The position numbers and the translations under genes were made by a program. DNA of 64,000 bases from Bacillota bacterium (GTDB lineage Bacteria; Bacillota; Clostridia; Christensenellales; Aristaeellaceae). The DNA is taken from NCBI GenBank assembly GCA_023411395.1, contig JAEYOV010000049.1, positions 23,254-87,253 of the forward strand, in the 5' to 3' direction. The notes beneath the pieces are model-generated. The model was given only the letters and a program-made list of their open reading frames with translations, was not told the DNA's origin and ran no database searches. The first letter of the stretch is position 1. Each line of letters opens with the position of its first letter. Positions 50,549 to 59,448 of this stretch are shown here, in pieces.

Positions 50549-50931
50549 AATGAAAGAACCTCCTGCCACGTTCCTTGTGTGGCATGCTTCACGCAGGCTT
50601 CCAACTCCGAAAGAGCTGCCTTTGCACCTGGCTGATCTCCCACCTTCCAGCAAGCGCCAACCTGATCCAGGAGGTGCCCCACATGGTCAAACAACTTCGG
50701 ATAATCATGGCCATCGTGAAGTGGGACTAATGCGCTTTGTATTCGTAGGATAAGCTGATCCGTATCCTTGCCGGTAGCCGCACGCAGTTGCTCGATTCGT
50801 GTTTCGAGCTTGGCGATTCCAGCAGCAAAAGGCGCTCTCTGCTCAAGCGGCAGCGACATCGTCCGCCAGTATCGGTCCAGGCATTTTTTCAAGTCGGAAA
50901 GCAGCTCCAAATCCAACCTTTTCACCTCCAA
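50545..50931 (-). CDS. Phage early-region helical protein
   Basis: 128 residues, coiled helical. VKRLDLELLSDLKKCLDRYWRTM and LETRIEQLRAATGKDTDQLI; AALSELEACVKHATQ. No family recognised. Coupled to the VRR-NUC gene by ATGA. A GGAGGCC hairpin (50959-50984) lies in its leader. Confidence 0.55.
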   Translation of the reverse strand: MEVKRLDLELLSDLKKCLDRYWRTMSLPLEQRAPFAAGIAKLETRIEQLRAATGKDTDQLILRIQSALVPLHDGHDYPKLFDHVGHLLDQVGACWKVGDQPGAKAALSELEACVKHATQGTWQEVLSL

Positions 50932-50958
50932 ATTTGCAGGTTCATGCCAAATCGGGTC

Positions 50959-51275
50959 ATGGAGGCCAATAGTGCGGCCTCCATCAAAAGAGCCAAAAAC
51001 CTAGGGAAATCAAGGGCTTCACACCACGGAGGCCATGGAGGCCACCTTTGGGAGATATACATCATGTACATGGGGAAGATGTTGATTTTTGAAGTTTACT
51101 TCATGTCCCCTCTGCGTTGTATAAAACCTGGCCTCTTTGGCCTCCTGGCCTCCATATATATATATTTAATAGAAAAGCATATATATATAGGGCCTTTCCC
51201 CTTGCTTCTTTGGTTGTTCTCTACAAAACATACGGAGGCCAGAAAAATCGGGCGCTGGCCTCCGTGGCCTCCGTT
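50959..51275. other. Candidate replication origin with GGAGGCC repeats and an AT-rich tract
   Basis: About nine copies of GGAGGCC or its complement lie within 315 bp (for example near 50961, 50976, 51025, 51034, 51234, 51257, 51266). A perfect 9-bp hairpin (50959-50984) and a 10-bp one (51233-51264) are formed by pairs. Between them is an AT tract of TATATATATA type at about 51150-51190. The primase-helicase gene ends at 51277. No protein-coding frame is believable here. Confidence 0.5.
51233..51264 (-). terminator. Hairpin after the primase-helicase gene
   Basis: Perfect 10-bp stem CGGAGGCCAG/CTGGCCTCCG, 12-nt loop, then TATGTTTTG on the minus strand, 13 bp after the primase stop. It may be a terminator, or part of the origin repeats. 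Confidence 0.5.
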
Positions 51276-51276
51276 T

Positions 51277-53895
51277 TTAGTCCACAAACGGAAGTTCAGC
51301 ATCATCCACTTCGGTAAAGCCATCCAATATAATCGCCTGCGGAAGGGAGAAACGAATCATTTCAACCCTGGCCCCATCTATCCAGCGCGGGATCGTGCAG
51401 CGCATCCTACTGCCACGCATCCTGGTTTCGATTTTTTCACGCTCCGCCATCCACCTCATAATCTTGGCATAACTGTACCCAGCTTTTTGCAATTCTTTCT
51501 CCAGCAAGGACGGAAAGATCAGCACATGATGGATTGGTTTCTTCTTCCCATCGATGCCGGGTTCATCACGCTCCGCATGGCCAAGGCGAATGATTTTATA
51601 ATGGTCGGTGAATTGATCAATGTTGGACATGATCCAGTCCAGCACATATCTGTAGGCTTTTTCATTGACATCCAGGTCTTCCATGGTCTGCAACGCCCCC
51701 AGAATCTCTTTGCCCATGGCAACTGCAGAATGAATGGCCATCTTTTCATCTACCCCGAAAATCCACTGGTCTATCAGGAAATCTGCCGTGCAGCTGACTG
51801 CCACGCTGGCGATATGACTGCTGCTGTGATTGCTGGCACACCGGTCCAGGTCACCCTGGATCTGCTCAAACACCTGCGTTAGCTTTACCTTGTCATAGTC
51901 GATCAGTCGCTGGATGAAGTCAGGCCCGGCATGACCATGGTGTTTTGCCACAAAGGAATACACCTCTTTTGCAACCTCTGGGCTTTCAAAGGGAGCGCCA
52001 TAGATTTCCAATACACGCGTGCTGACGCCCGTTTGAGATGTGCCCACAGTGAGCGTTTCCTCACCGCTGGTGAGGATGACAGATCGCCAGATGGTCTGTT
52101 CCTGAAGACCTCCCTGCTTGCTACCCCGCAGCTTGCCTGACCCCTCCGCCAGCATGTAAACCACACCTTCGATGAAACCCTGCTTATTCCCGGCCAGCTG
52201 GCGTTCATTGATCCCCAGAGGCAGATCGCAGAAAAAACCAGCGGCCTTTTCCAAACCGACCTGGGTGGCGTTGAAATTAAGCATCATCTTCTCCGGTTCC
52301 GCCCAGCAAGATAAGGCGGCATACATGGCTGCGGTCTTTCCACTTTTTGAATCAGCCCAGTTGTGAACTAGATAGATACGCTGTGCCAGAAGCTTGATCA
52401 GTGGAGCCGCGAATGCGCTGGCGAATATGAACCGGAAAATGCTGTTTTGCCTATACTTGTTCATGATAATCCTCCAAAGATCATAACTGCCTTTTGTCTT
52501 GCCAAGGCAGGCATTTCGGCCTGACCCCTCCGTATCCAGATAATAATCACCAGCTGCCCCAGGGGAAAAATGCTGATCATCGATCCACCCGTAATGGGTA
52601 ATCCGCTTCACAGTAGGGATGCGGTCCATGTTGACCCGCTCCAAGGCCGAAAGGAACTTCACCAGGTGCCCTCCGTTTTCCGAATTGACATCCACGCCCC
52701 GGTCCGCCAGCTCAATCATGCTGCGGCTGTTGGCGAGGGTTGTACGGGCCACCAGGCACTTGTGCCAGCTGCCATCCCGCAGGTAGGCCAGCTCCAGCTT
52801 GAAGCCGCCTGTGGCTGCGCTAGGCAGGAACCGTGTGATCAGCAGCGGGGTCCAGCAGAATGGCACTTCCGAAATGACCTCTTTTTCAATGGTGTAGATG
52901 CCACAGCTGTCCATGTCGTAGCCGGGCGGCAGCTTCAGGTCGATAGGCGCATCGGCCATGCCTTCGATATCCTCCAAGGCCGCCTGCTCCAGGTTCGTAG
53001 GCTTTGCAGCCTTCGAAAGGTCCAGGATGATCCTGGCCGCCTCAGCGTCCTCCTTAAGATACAAAGCGCTGGGGTCCTTGCAGCCCTTGTGCGCCGCGCA
53101 GGCGAAGGCTTTTACCGTGCCTTCATACCCCAGCTCCAGGAGAATTTGAGCCACCTTCCGGCGCATCCGCCGCCCGGCTTTGTCCGGTTCCACATGGAGA
53201 TAAATCAACGGTATGTCCAGCAGATGGCCTGCCATGGTTGTGTTGAATGTGTTGGCACCCGGTACCCCCAATGCCGAAAGGCCAAGGTGCCAAAGGGTCT
53301 GTGTGTCGCTTTCGCCTTCCACCAGAATCACGTACCTGGCTGTGCTGACTTCCGCCATGCGCCACAGGCCGTATAAGTCCAGCTTGGTATCCTTGCCCCA
53401 TTTGAATGGCGGCTTGCTGCCCGGCGGCATACGGCGCCTGACCCCCGTAATCGTCCCGCTTTCATCCTTGTAGGGAATCTCCACGCATGACCCTTTAAAG
53501 CCGTCCCGGACCCCCAGGGTAGCCAGCCATTCCTTGGGCAGGCGTTTTGACAGCGCATACTCGGCCAGGGTGTACTTGGGGTCTTTGCCCTTTTCCTTAG
53601 TGACCGCCTTGTCGGCATCGGGGTCTAGGCCCGCCACCTCGCACAAGCGCTTATACGCTTCGCCGGTGGTGATATTTAGATGCTTCGCCAGGAACTGTGT
53701 CGCATTGCCCTGTCCGCAGCCGGTCTCGCACTTCCACATGCCATTGTCGGTGTTGAACCAGAAGCTGGGGTTGCATTCATGGTGGAATGGGCAGCAGCCA
53801 TGCATTTTACTTGCCCCCGCCGATTTCATGTCCGGCAGGTATTGGCGATAGAAGTCCGGCCACCTGATCAGCCGGTCCAGGTCGGCATTTGCCAT
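51277..53895 (-). CDS. Primase-helicase (CHC2-like, TOPRIM, DUF927-type ATPase)
   Basis: 872 residues. N-terminal zinc finger with HGCCPFHHECNPSFWF and MWKCETGCG (about 30-62), TOPRIM (YVILVEGESDTQTLW near 190, then HVEPDKAG), and a C-terminal AAA+ module with HNWADSKSGKTAAMYAA (Walker A near 500) and HP DUF927 features (ITHYGWIDDQHFSPG). It primes and unwinds phage DNA. It lies downstream of the ssDNA-binding candidate and next to the candidate origin. Confidence 0.9.
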   Translation of the reverse strand: MANADLDRLIRWPDFYRQYLPDMKSAGASKMHGCCPFHHECNPSFWFNTDNGMWKCETGCGQGNATQFLAKHLNITTGEAYKRLCEVAGLDPDADKAVTKEKGKDPKYTLAEYALSKRLPKEWLATLGVRDGFKGSCVEIPYKDESGTITGVRRRMPPGSKPPFKWGKDTKLDLYGLWRMAEVSTARYVILVEGESDTQTLWHLGLSALGVPGANTFNTTMAGHLLDIPLIYLHVEPDKAGRRMRRKVAQILLELGYEGTVKAFACAAHKGCKDPSALYLKEDAEAARIILDLSKAAKPTNLEQAALEDIEGMADAPIDLKLPPGYDMDSCGIYTIEKEVISEVPFCWTPLLITRFLPSAATGGFKLELAYLRDGSWHKCLVARTTLANSRSMIELADRGVDVNSENGGHLVKFLSALERVNMDRIPTVKRITHYGWIDDQHFSPGAAGDYYLDTEGSGRNACLGKTKGSYDLWRIIMNKYRQNSIFRFIFASAFAAPLIKLLAQRIYLVHNWADSKSGKTAAMYAALSCWAEPEKMMLNFNATQVGLEKAAGFFCDLPLGINERQLAGNKQGFIEGVVYMLAEGSGKLRGSKQGGLQEQTIWRSVILTSGEETLTVGTSQTGVSTRVLEIYGAPFESPEVAKEVYSFVAKHHGHAGPDFIQRLIDYDKVKLTQVFEQIQGDLDRCASNHSSSHIASVAVSCTADFLIDQWIFGVDEKMAIHSAVAMGKEILGALQTMEDLDVNEKAYRYVLDWIMSNIDQFTDHYKIIRLGHAERDEPGIDGKKKPIHHVLIFPSLLEKELQKAGYSYAKIMRWMAEREKIETRMRGSRMRCTIPRWIDGARVEMIRFSLPQAIILDGFTEVDDAELPFVD

Positions 53896-53955
53896 GGTTG
53901 CCTCCTCGAAATGCGGCAGGAGGGGAGGACCCCTCTCGCCAGTGCTTATGTGTGC

Positions 53956-54816
53956 TTAGAAATTGTCGGGCAGCTCGTCCGCATCGACCTGTACGAATCC
54001 GCTCTGCGCATCGACAGGGATAGCGGCATCCTTGGCGTTCTGCATGCGGCTGTTGGTGCTGGTCTGGACCCGGCCACCGTCATCCGCAGCGGCAGCAGCG
54101 TAATCGTCAGCCGTGATGCCCGCCTTCTGTGCCGACTTGAGCATCCCCTCCGCGTACTCGCGGACCCGCTCCACATCAGCCAGGGGCAATAGGCTCACCG
54201 CTTCGAACTGCGGTATGCTATAGGCTGTGCCGGTGCTGCTCTTGGCTTTGGCGAGGGTGAACTTGGTCATCACGGCCAGGCTCTTTTTTCCAGCTGTGGC
54301 CAAGCGGGTGCGGTAATTGTCGTATGCCTTCAGGGCTGTGGGCGGCAGTGACATCACCAGCGGCAGCACATCGCCCTCGCGGAGGATGTACAAGCGCCGC
54401 ATGTTTTTACATGCCTTGCCCTTGCCATCCCCGGCCTTGGAGGACCCGAACTGGTTATAGGGGCAGGTGGCGCACTTGATGACCTCGCCATCCTGGGTCA
54501 TACCTTCATCGCCATCCATGGAAGCGCAGGCCGGGTTTTTATCCTCGCTGGTGCCAAAGGCGTCCGGCCAATAGGCGTTACATTTGTGGCTCATGAGGAT
54601 CACGCCCTGGAACTCCTTCACCGGCTCCTCGTCATCGGAACCAGGCTCCACGATGTTGTACACACCGGCGGCAGCAGCTGCGATTTTCACGCGGCCAAAG
54701 GGAATGCGGTCCATGTCGGAAAGCTCTTCCATCACGGCCAGCAAGACATCCTCCTGGGGCACGATGATGTGGGTGGTGGTGTCGATCACGGCCAGGGCAC
54801 GAATGTTTGTACTCAT
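53956..54816 (-). CDS. Putative ssDNA-binding protein (phage replication)
   Basis: 286 residues. Central block CATCPYNQFGSS, ACKNMRRLYIL, LPLVMSLPPTALKAYDNYRTRLA and VMTKFTLAKAKS recurs in Clostridia prophages before primase genes. The cysteines (about 114-134) may bind zinc. The C-terminus is acidic (VQVDADELPDNF), as in SSB and gp2.5-like proteins. The SSB role is an inference from order and tail. Confidence 0.65.
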   Translation of the reverse strand: MSTNIRALAVIDTTTHIIVPQEDVLLAVMEELSDMDRIPFGRVKIAAAAAGVYNIVEPGSDDEEPVKEFQGVILMSHKCNAYWPDAFGTSEDKNPACASMDGDEGMTQDGEVIKCATCPYNQFGSSKAGDGKGKACKNMRRLYILREGDVLPLVMSLPPTALKAYDNYRTRLATAGKKSLAVMTKFTLAKAKSSTGTAYSIPQFEAVSLLPLADVERVREYAEGMLKSAQKAGITADDYAAAAADDGGRVQTSTNSRMQNAKDAAIPVDAQSGFVQVDADELPDNF

Positions 54817-55019
54817 TGCTTTTTCTCCTCCGTTTTTTCGATTGCAGCCACCAGGCCGGAAAGCCTCGAAATCCTGACGCCGCCCTTCCTGTCGCGCAGG
54901 GTGACAGCAGGATCGCCATCAAACCAGAATGGGACCCCGGCCACGGTGAACAGCTCCCCGCTCTCCATGTGCCGGACCTGCATGCCGTTTTGGACCTCAC
55001 TCATCTCCATCGGCTTCAT
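54813..55019 (-). CDS. Small phage early protein
   Basis: 68 residues, small SH3-like beta fold (GMQVRHMESGELFTVAGVPFWFDG, then VRISRL). It overlaps the next gene by 4 bp. Function unknown. Confidence 0.6.
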   Translation of the reverse strand: MKPMEMSEVQNGMQVRHMESGELFTVAGVPFWFDGDPAVTLRDRKGGVRISRLSGLVAAIEKTEEKKQ

Positions 55020-55440
55020 CCCCCGGCAGGTAGTCGGCGCCGCTGTTGGCCTCGGCCATGGCCTCCATGGGTGTGGGGTCGGCGGGCCGGTTGCTGAGCA
55101 GCTGATCGGTGACGTTCTGCGTCTGGACCGCCAGATTCACCGCAGCAATGGCCGTGTCCAGGGCCGCGCTGTACAGGGCCTGCACCGTGTCCACGAAAGG
55201 ACCGTCATCGGTGGAGGGCAGTAGCTTGGTGGCATCGGCCATAGCCGCCGTGACCGCCTTGGTGGCCGCTGTCAGGCCCACTTGGCACTCGGTCAGGTAT
55301 CCGTAGGCTTCGTGCCGGTTGCGGATACCAGGCAGTGCATACGCCTCCCGGCGCTTGATAAATTCACCATCCGAAAAGGAGCGCACCGCCTTTTTGAAAC
55401 CTTCTGGAAGCATTTCCTCAAAAGACATCTGTCTGGACAT
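54997..55440 (-). CDS. Phage early protein, DUF-like
   Basis: 147 residues from the ATG at 55440 (GAGGAAAG upstream). EEMLPEGFKKAVRSFSDGEFIKRREAYALPGIRNRHEAYGYL and a helical alanine-rich body; no catalytic motif. Overlaps the next gene by 23 bp. Unknown. Confidence 0.6.
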   Translation of the reverse strand: MSRQMSFEEMLPEGFKKAVRSFSDGEFIKRREAYALPGIRNRHEAYGYLTECQVGLTAATKAVTAAMADATKLLPSTDDGPFVDTVQALYSAALDTAIAAVNLAVQTQNVTDQLLSNRPADPTPMEAMAEANSGADYLPGDEADGDE

Positions 55441-55454
55441 TGTTTCTTTCCTCC

Positions 55455-55907
55455 TCAAGCTTTTCTGTCTGTAATCTTGGCTTCATCGTAGGTGCTCAGC
55501 TTTGGCACCAAAGCATCATACGCATCAGGTAGCACCCCGCCGTTTTCCTCAGCTACGCTGGCAAGGAAATTGGTAAGTGTGCGTGGGTCCACTTTTTGCT
55601 GGATCAGCTCGCCCTGTCCCAGGTCGCGAAGCACTTCAAAAAGTTCTGATTTTCTTGTGGCTGGGATGCTGTAATAGGTTTTGATGGTCAGGCCATACCG
55701 GCGGCCATCAATAACCACAGAAAAATTGCTGGGATCATCCAAATCTTGCTCTTCGGCCAAATCACACATGGCCGTGACAGTTTCCTTCTCCTGGGCCGTG
55801 ATTTGCTTCTTGACCGATTCCAGCTCGGCATCCAGTTCTTTCTTTCGGTCTTTCAGCCCGGCCAGGCCACGCAGCTTGTCCCCCAGAGAGCCAACATTCA
55901 TGCCCAT
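55455..55907 (-). CDS. Phage early protein with coiled coil
   Basis: 150 residues from the ATG at 55907 (GGAGGAATGCTCA upstream); the frame to 56180 is a shadow. Coiled coil at about 5-45 (LKDRKKELDAELESVKKQITAQE), then VVIDGRRYGLTIKTYYSIPATRKSEL. Siphovirus Gp157-like in size only. Unknown. Confidence 0.6.
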   Translation of the reverse strand: MGMNVGSLGDKLRGLAGLKDRKKELDAELESVKKQITAQEKETVTAMCDLAEEQDLDDPSNFSVVIDGRRYGLTIKTYYSIPATRKSELFEVLRDLGQGELIQQKVDPRTLTNFLASVAEENGGVLPDAYDALVPKLSTYDEAKITDRKA

Positions 55908-55920
55908 TGAGCATTCCTCC

Positions 55921-57624
55921 TCATTCGTTGAAATAGGTCTGCCATTCATCAACCACACGCCGGGCCAGGTCCTCCTTGGCTTTGAGTGCGGCCATGATTT
56001 TGGTGTCGATGGTCCCAGGGACCACCAGATGGATGTAGGTGCAGGCGTTCTGCTGGCCGATTCGGTGGATGCGGGCCAGGCTTTGCTGATACTTCGCCAG
56101 GTTCCAGTTGACGGAGTAGTAAAGGATTGTGCTGGCGGCTGTGAGGGTGATCCCCTCCGCGCAGGCATCGATCTGGCCAACGAATACCCGGCAGACCGGG
56201 TCCTCCTGGAACTGCTTCACCAGGGCGCCCCGCTCCTGGGTGGGCACATCGCCACAGATCATGACCTGGGTGAGATGCTCCCTGCCTTCCCTGGCCAGGA
56301 CCTCCGTAACCCGCTCATGGATGGCATCCAGCTCCGCCGTGAAGCGGGAGAAGATAACGAGCTTCCGGCCTTCTCCTAGGCAATAGCTGTCCACGATGTC
56401 CTCTAAAGCGTCCAGCTTGGCCGTGTTGATTTGTTTCAGCGGTCCATCGTCCGCAGGCAGGAATCCGCCGGTGATCTGCTGCAACCTCAGCAGCCGTACC
56501 AGGACATTATTAGCCGTGACCTCGCCACCCTCGATTATGGCAACGCTTTCCTTTTGGATCTGCCGGTAGATGCGCCGGGTCTTTTCATCCAGTTCCACCA
56601 CGAAGTCCTCAAAGGTCTGTTCAGGCAAATCCAAGCACTCCTCTTTGGTGATCCGATATGCGATGCTGTGCGTTTTTCGGGTCAGCTCGTCCAGATTGCG
56701 CGGCCCCAGGTATTGATGATTCCCTACGCCACCCATGATGGCAAAGCGCTGCTGGAAGGTGTAGAAGTTGGGACCAAAGATGGCCGGGTTTAAGAATTTG
56801 TACTGAGACCATACATCCCTGGTATCGTTCTGGACCGGGGTGCCGGTCAGAATCATTCGATACCGGGCGCCGGTGGCCAGCCGGTGCATGGCCTTAGATT
56901 GCTTGGCTGTGGGAGACTTGATGCGCTGGCTTTCGTCACAGATGATCATGTCGGGCTTGAACGCCGCCAGCTCTTCCTCCAGGCGCCAGGTGGATTCATA
57001 ATTGATGACCGCCACCCGCAGCGGTTCCGGCTGGCCGCGCATCGGCGGAGCATTCAGGTACCGCAGGCCCTGAAGACGCTTCTCCCTTTCGCCCAGGAGG
57101 GTGATCACACGCGAGGGGAAGTCCCCGAACTGTGCGTATTCCCTGGGCCATACCGCGCACACGCTGGTGGGCGCCACGATCAGCACCCTGCTGATCTTCC
57201 CATCGAGGAACCGGCGCCCGGTAATCATCACGGTGGTGATGCTTTTTCCTGTTCCCATGTCCATGAGCGCCGCGAAGTGTTGAAGTACAAGACCCAGGTT
57301 GTACGCTTTGATCTGGTGGTTATAAAGGTTGAACGATGGCTTGAGAGGTGGAGGCTTGAGCGCCTCCACAACTAGTGCCGACTTTGTCTTTTCCACCCAT
57401 TCCTGGACCCGCCGCATCTTGGCAACCTCGGCCAGCAGGGCCTCATCCATCTGTGCCCGATTATCCTTTAGGTGAAGATAGGCATCCAATGAAAGTGGCA
57501 GGTTCCATGTGTTTCCTGGCATTTTGGCCGTACGGGTGGTGCCGGGTATCCGTTGTATCAGGCGGGCATCCTGAGAATCCGCCCGTACTATGATGGTAGC
57601 GCCATGAAGGGTGGCGGATATCAT
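55921..57624 (-). CDS. SNF2-family DEAD/DEAH helicase
   Basis: 567 residues. Motif I MGTGKS (123-128), motif II DESQ (230-233), motif III LTGTPVQND, and late motifs VNWNLAKYQQSLARIHRIGQ (motif VI). The first 90 residues are a HARP-like beta domain. A typical phage SNF2 helicase for replication or recombination, in place of a DnaB-type gene. It overlaps the preceding small gene by 4 bp. Confidence 0.92.
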   Translation of the reverse strand: MISATLHGATIIVRADSQDARLIQRIPGTTRTAKMPGNTWNLPLSLDAYLHLKDNRAQMDEALLAEVAKMRRVQEWVEKTKSALVVEALKPPPLKPSFNLYNHQIKAYNLGLVLQHFAALMDMGTGKSITTVMITGRRFLDGKISRVLIVAPTSVCAVWPREYAQFGDFPSRVITLLGEREKRLQGLRYLNAPPMRGQPEPLRVAVINYESTWRLEEELAAFKPDMIICDESQRIKSPTAKQSKAMHRLATGARYRMILTGTPVQNDTRDVWSQYKFLNPAIFGPNFYTFQQRFAIMGGVGNHQYLGPRNLDELTRKTHSIAYRITKEECLDLPEQTFEDFVVELDEKTRRIYRQIQKESVAIIEGGEVTANNVLVRLLRLQQITGGFLPADDGPLKQINTAKLDALEDIVDSYCLGEGRKLVIFSRFTAELDAIHERVTEVLAREGREHLTQVMICGDVPTQERGALVKQFQEDPVCRVFVGQIDACAEGITLTAASTILYYSVNWNLAKYQQSLARIHRIGQQNACTYIHLVVPGTIDTKIMAALKAKEDLARRVVDEWQTYFNE

Positions 57625-57857
57625 TCCACCGCCGCCTTTGCCTTGATGTCCTGGCCAATCTGAATCAACAGATCTCCAAGCTCTGCAGGCGCATTTTCAA
57701 GGACCAGGGCTACCGTTTTGCCAGGCTTTTCATATCCCCTGTCATCTGTCCAATCCGGTTTGCTGACCTGCAGGGCACAGCTTTTATAATAGGAAAGCTT
57801 ATTTTCGTCCGTTGTGATTACCACATCAGGCCGGGCTTTCCAGTAAGGTGTTTTCAT
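57621..57857 (-). CDS. Small phage early protein
   Basis: 78 residues from the ATG at 57857 (AAGGAG upstream). MKTPYWKARPDVVITTDENKLSYYKSCALQ and ALVLENAPAELGDLL. The frame extending to 58013 has no ribosome site and overlaps the small RNA candidate. Unknown. Confidence 0.6.
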   Translation of the reverse strand: MKTPYWKARPDVVITTDENKLSYYKSCALQVSKPDWTDDRGYEKPGKTVALVLENAPAELGDLLIQIGQDIKAKAAVE

Positions 57858-57893
57858 AAAATTTCTCCTTCGTGTTGCTCTATTTTCAGGTGA

Positions 57894-57923
57894 TTGAAAG
57901 CTGATGGAGAAATGTGATATACT
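57894..57923 (+). promoter_or_regulatory. Promoter for the antisense small RNA candidate
   Basis: TTGAAA (57894-57899), 18 bp, TATACT (57918-57923) on the plus strand, opposite to all nearby early genes. No + strand gene follows. Confidence 0.55.
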
Positions 57924-57926
57924 ATA

Positions 57927-57996
57927 GGCGATGTGTTGTCCAAACCATCGCCCAAGCGCTTTCCTGTTTCGCACACAGGCAAGCGCCTCTTTTTTG
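57927..57996 (+). ncRNA. OOP-like antisense small RNA candidate
   Basis: Begins 4 nt after the -10 and holds two stem-loops: GGCGATG/CATCGCC (57927-57952) and GCGCTT..CCTGT/ACAGG..AAGCGC (57956-57986), then a run of six T (57990-57995). It runs against the early operon between the HTH gene and the 78-residue gene. Lambda OOP RNA is placed in the same way near cII. Expression has not been shown. Confidence 0.5.
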
Positions 57997-58005
57997 CATA
58001 GCCAT

Positions 58006-58251
58006 TTACCCAACCTGCCTTCTCTTGCTTGTTGCCTCCTGCGTTAACGGAGGAAAGTAGATATGAATTTCCGTTGGCGGAATGTCCAAAGCAGAACAGA
58101 TGGCATAGACTTCATCCAAATCCCATGGTTCATGACCATTGAGCCTGGCACTGGTGGTTGTTCTCCCACGGAGGATCACCCCAGCCAGATGTTTGAGGTC
58201 CATGTCGTACTCCATCATCCTGATACGCAGTTTCTTAAAGCGCTGTTGCAC
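58006..58251 (-). CDS. Phage HTH-like regulator, CII-like position
   Basis: 81 residues. MEYDMDLKHLAGVILRGRTTTSARLNG is a helix-turn-helix pattern and WDLDEVYAICSALDIPPTEI fits the following helices. It lies downstream of the antirepressor (16-bp overlap) and ahead of the replication genes. Role in regulation is likely, target unknown. Confidence 0.65.
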   Translation of the reverse strand: MQQRFKKLRIRMMEYDMDLKHLAGVILRGRTTTSARLNGHEPWDLDEVYAICSALDIPPTEIHIYFPPLTQEATSKRRQVG

Positions 58252-59020
58252 AGCCTTCCGCCCCCTTGCGATACTTGCTAACGAAGTACACCTGCCCTTT
58301 GCCGGTCACCATGGTAGTCAGGGTTAGCCGTACACTGCCATCCGGGTTATTGATGCTTCGCTCACGAACCTCAAACAATTGCATCTCCATGGCCCGTTGT
58401 GTCGGCATGTTCCACCTACCCTCTGTGCTGCACAGGTATCCATCCCTGCGAAGCATATCAAATAGGCGATTCTGCCCGATCTCAACGCCCTTCTGCCTCA
58501 TCATCTTTGCCAGCACACCCACCAGGATGGATTGGTCTGAAGCTTCCACCGTGTCAGCAAAAAGTACCTTCGGTGCATCCTGCTCTATCTTTGCTTCCAA
58601 CGCTTGGCGCCGCTGACGCTCTGCCTTGTACCTTTCAAGAACCGTAATCATGCTGTCGGGATCAGCCAGAAGGTTTTCCAGGGTAGCTTCGTTGGCATAC
58701 ATTCCATGGCGTCGAATGTCAGGTATAACGTCATGGGTGATCCAGCGCTTGAAGGCTCGCGCTTCTGCCTTGCGGCTTCTAAGAACCAGTGAGTATAGTC
58801 CCGGCTCATTGACAATAGCCATGATCTGCTGTCTACCCATGGTGTCGGTTAAACCGACATCATCTTTTTCATCAGCGTCAAGGCGTGTGATTGCATCGCG
58901 GCTATTTGCAATATCCAGTACACGACATACATCCGCAGCTACGAACCATGGTTGTTGATCCCGAATAACCGTGCGAATACTCCCGAAGGCTGGGTTTTCA
59001 AAGATTTTGATTTGGTTCAT
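58235..59020 (-). CDS. Phage antirepressor (BRO-N and ANT domains)
   Basis: 261 residues from the ATG at 59020 (GGAAGCAAGT upstream). BRO-N: WFVAADVCRVLDIANSRDAITRL, IVNEPGLYSLVLRSRKAEARAFKRWITHDVIPDIRRHG (about 25-105). C-terminal ANT/KilA-C: LVGVLAKMMRQKGVEIGQNRLFDMLRRDGYL. It probably binds and opposes the repressor. It overlaps the Cro-like gene and the HTH gene. Confidence 0.92.
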   Translation of the reverse strand: MNQIKIFENPAFGSIRTVIRDQQPWFVAADVCRVLDIANSRDAITRLDADEKDDVGLTDTMGRQQIMAIVNEPGLYSLVLRSRKAEARAFKRWITHDVIPDIRRHGMYANEATLENLLADPDSMITVLERYKAERQRRQALEAKIEQDAPKVLFADTVEASDQSILVGVLAKMMRQKGVEIGQNRLFDMLRRDGYLCSTEGRWNMPTQRAMEMQLFEVRERSINNPDGSVRLTLTTMVTGKGQVYFVSKYRKGAEGCATAL

Positions 59021-59258
59021 ACTTGCTTCCTTTCTTAATGTGTCGTTTAGGACACTTCCGGCCAAAAAAATACTCAATCATTTGTGCATGGGTCCAACCT
59101 AGCTCATGGGATATCCGCACCATCTCGTACTTGGTGAACTCGCTTTCACCTTTTATCTTTCTGTACAAGGTGGAACGGCTGATGCCCGCTGCTTTAGCAA
59201 TATCTACCATCTTCTTCTGTCGGAGCACGCATTGAGACAAAAACACTGCACGATTCAA
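58998..59258 (-). CDS. Cro-like XRE regulator
   Basis: 86 residues, TTG start with GGGGGTG upstream. HTH: MVDIAKAAGISRSTLYRKIKGESEFT (about 17-42). It is the first gene of the early leftward transcript, opposite the repressor, so a Cro function is likely. Confidence 0.8.
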   Translation of the reverse strand: MNRAVFLSQCVLRQKKMVDIAKAAGISRSTLYRKIKGESEFTKYEMVRISHELGWTHAQMIEYFFGRKCPKRHIKKGSKYEPNQNL

Positions 59259-59448
59259 ACACTCACCCCCTTTCCTGCCGCCCAGGCTTGAAGTATCGTA
59301 TGCGACACGGGTATTCTATCAAAGGCTTGTACAGAAGTCAATCAGAAAAGTGTCATTTGAAAAACTTTTTCCACGCCACGAATTATGTGTTGCAAAAAGG
59401 CTACAGATGGTTTATAGTATTGACGAATGGAAGGAGGTAGAAACACGA
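59259..59448. promoter_or_regulatory. Genetic switch region between cro-like gene and repressor
   Basis: Contains the repressor promoter TTGCAA (59390-59395), 17 bp, TATAGT (59413-59418), and the leftward promoter for the early genes. Candidate half-sites include AGTGTCATTT near 59350. No perfect operator could be fixed by eye. Confidence 0.55.

Noticed and set aside
50788..51882. 364-codon plus-strand frame over the origin candidate and primase end
   Set aside because: It runs antisense to the primase-helicase C-terminus and has no start signal; the repeats give it false length.
53918..53937. GAGGGG/CCCCTC hairpin between ssDNA-binding and primase genes
   Set aside because: It is short and lacks a T run, so it was not listed as a terminator.
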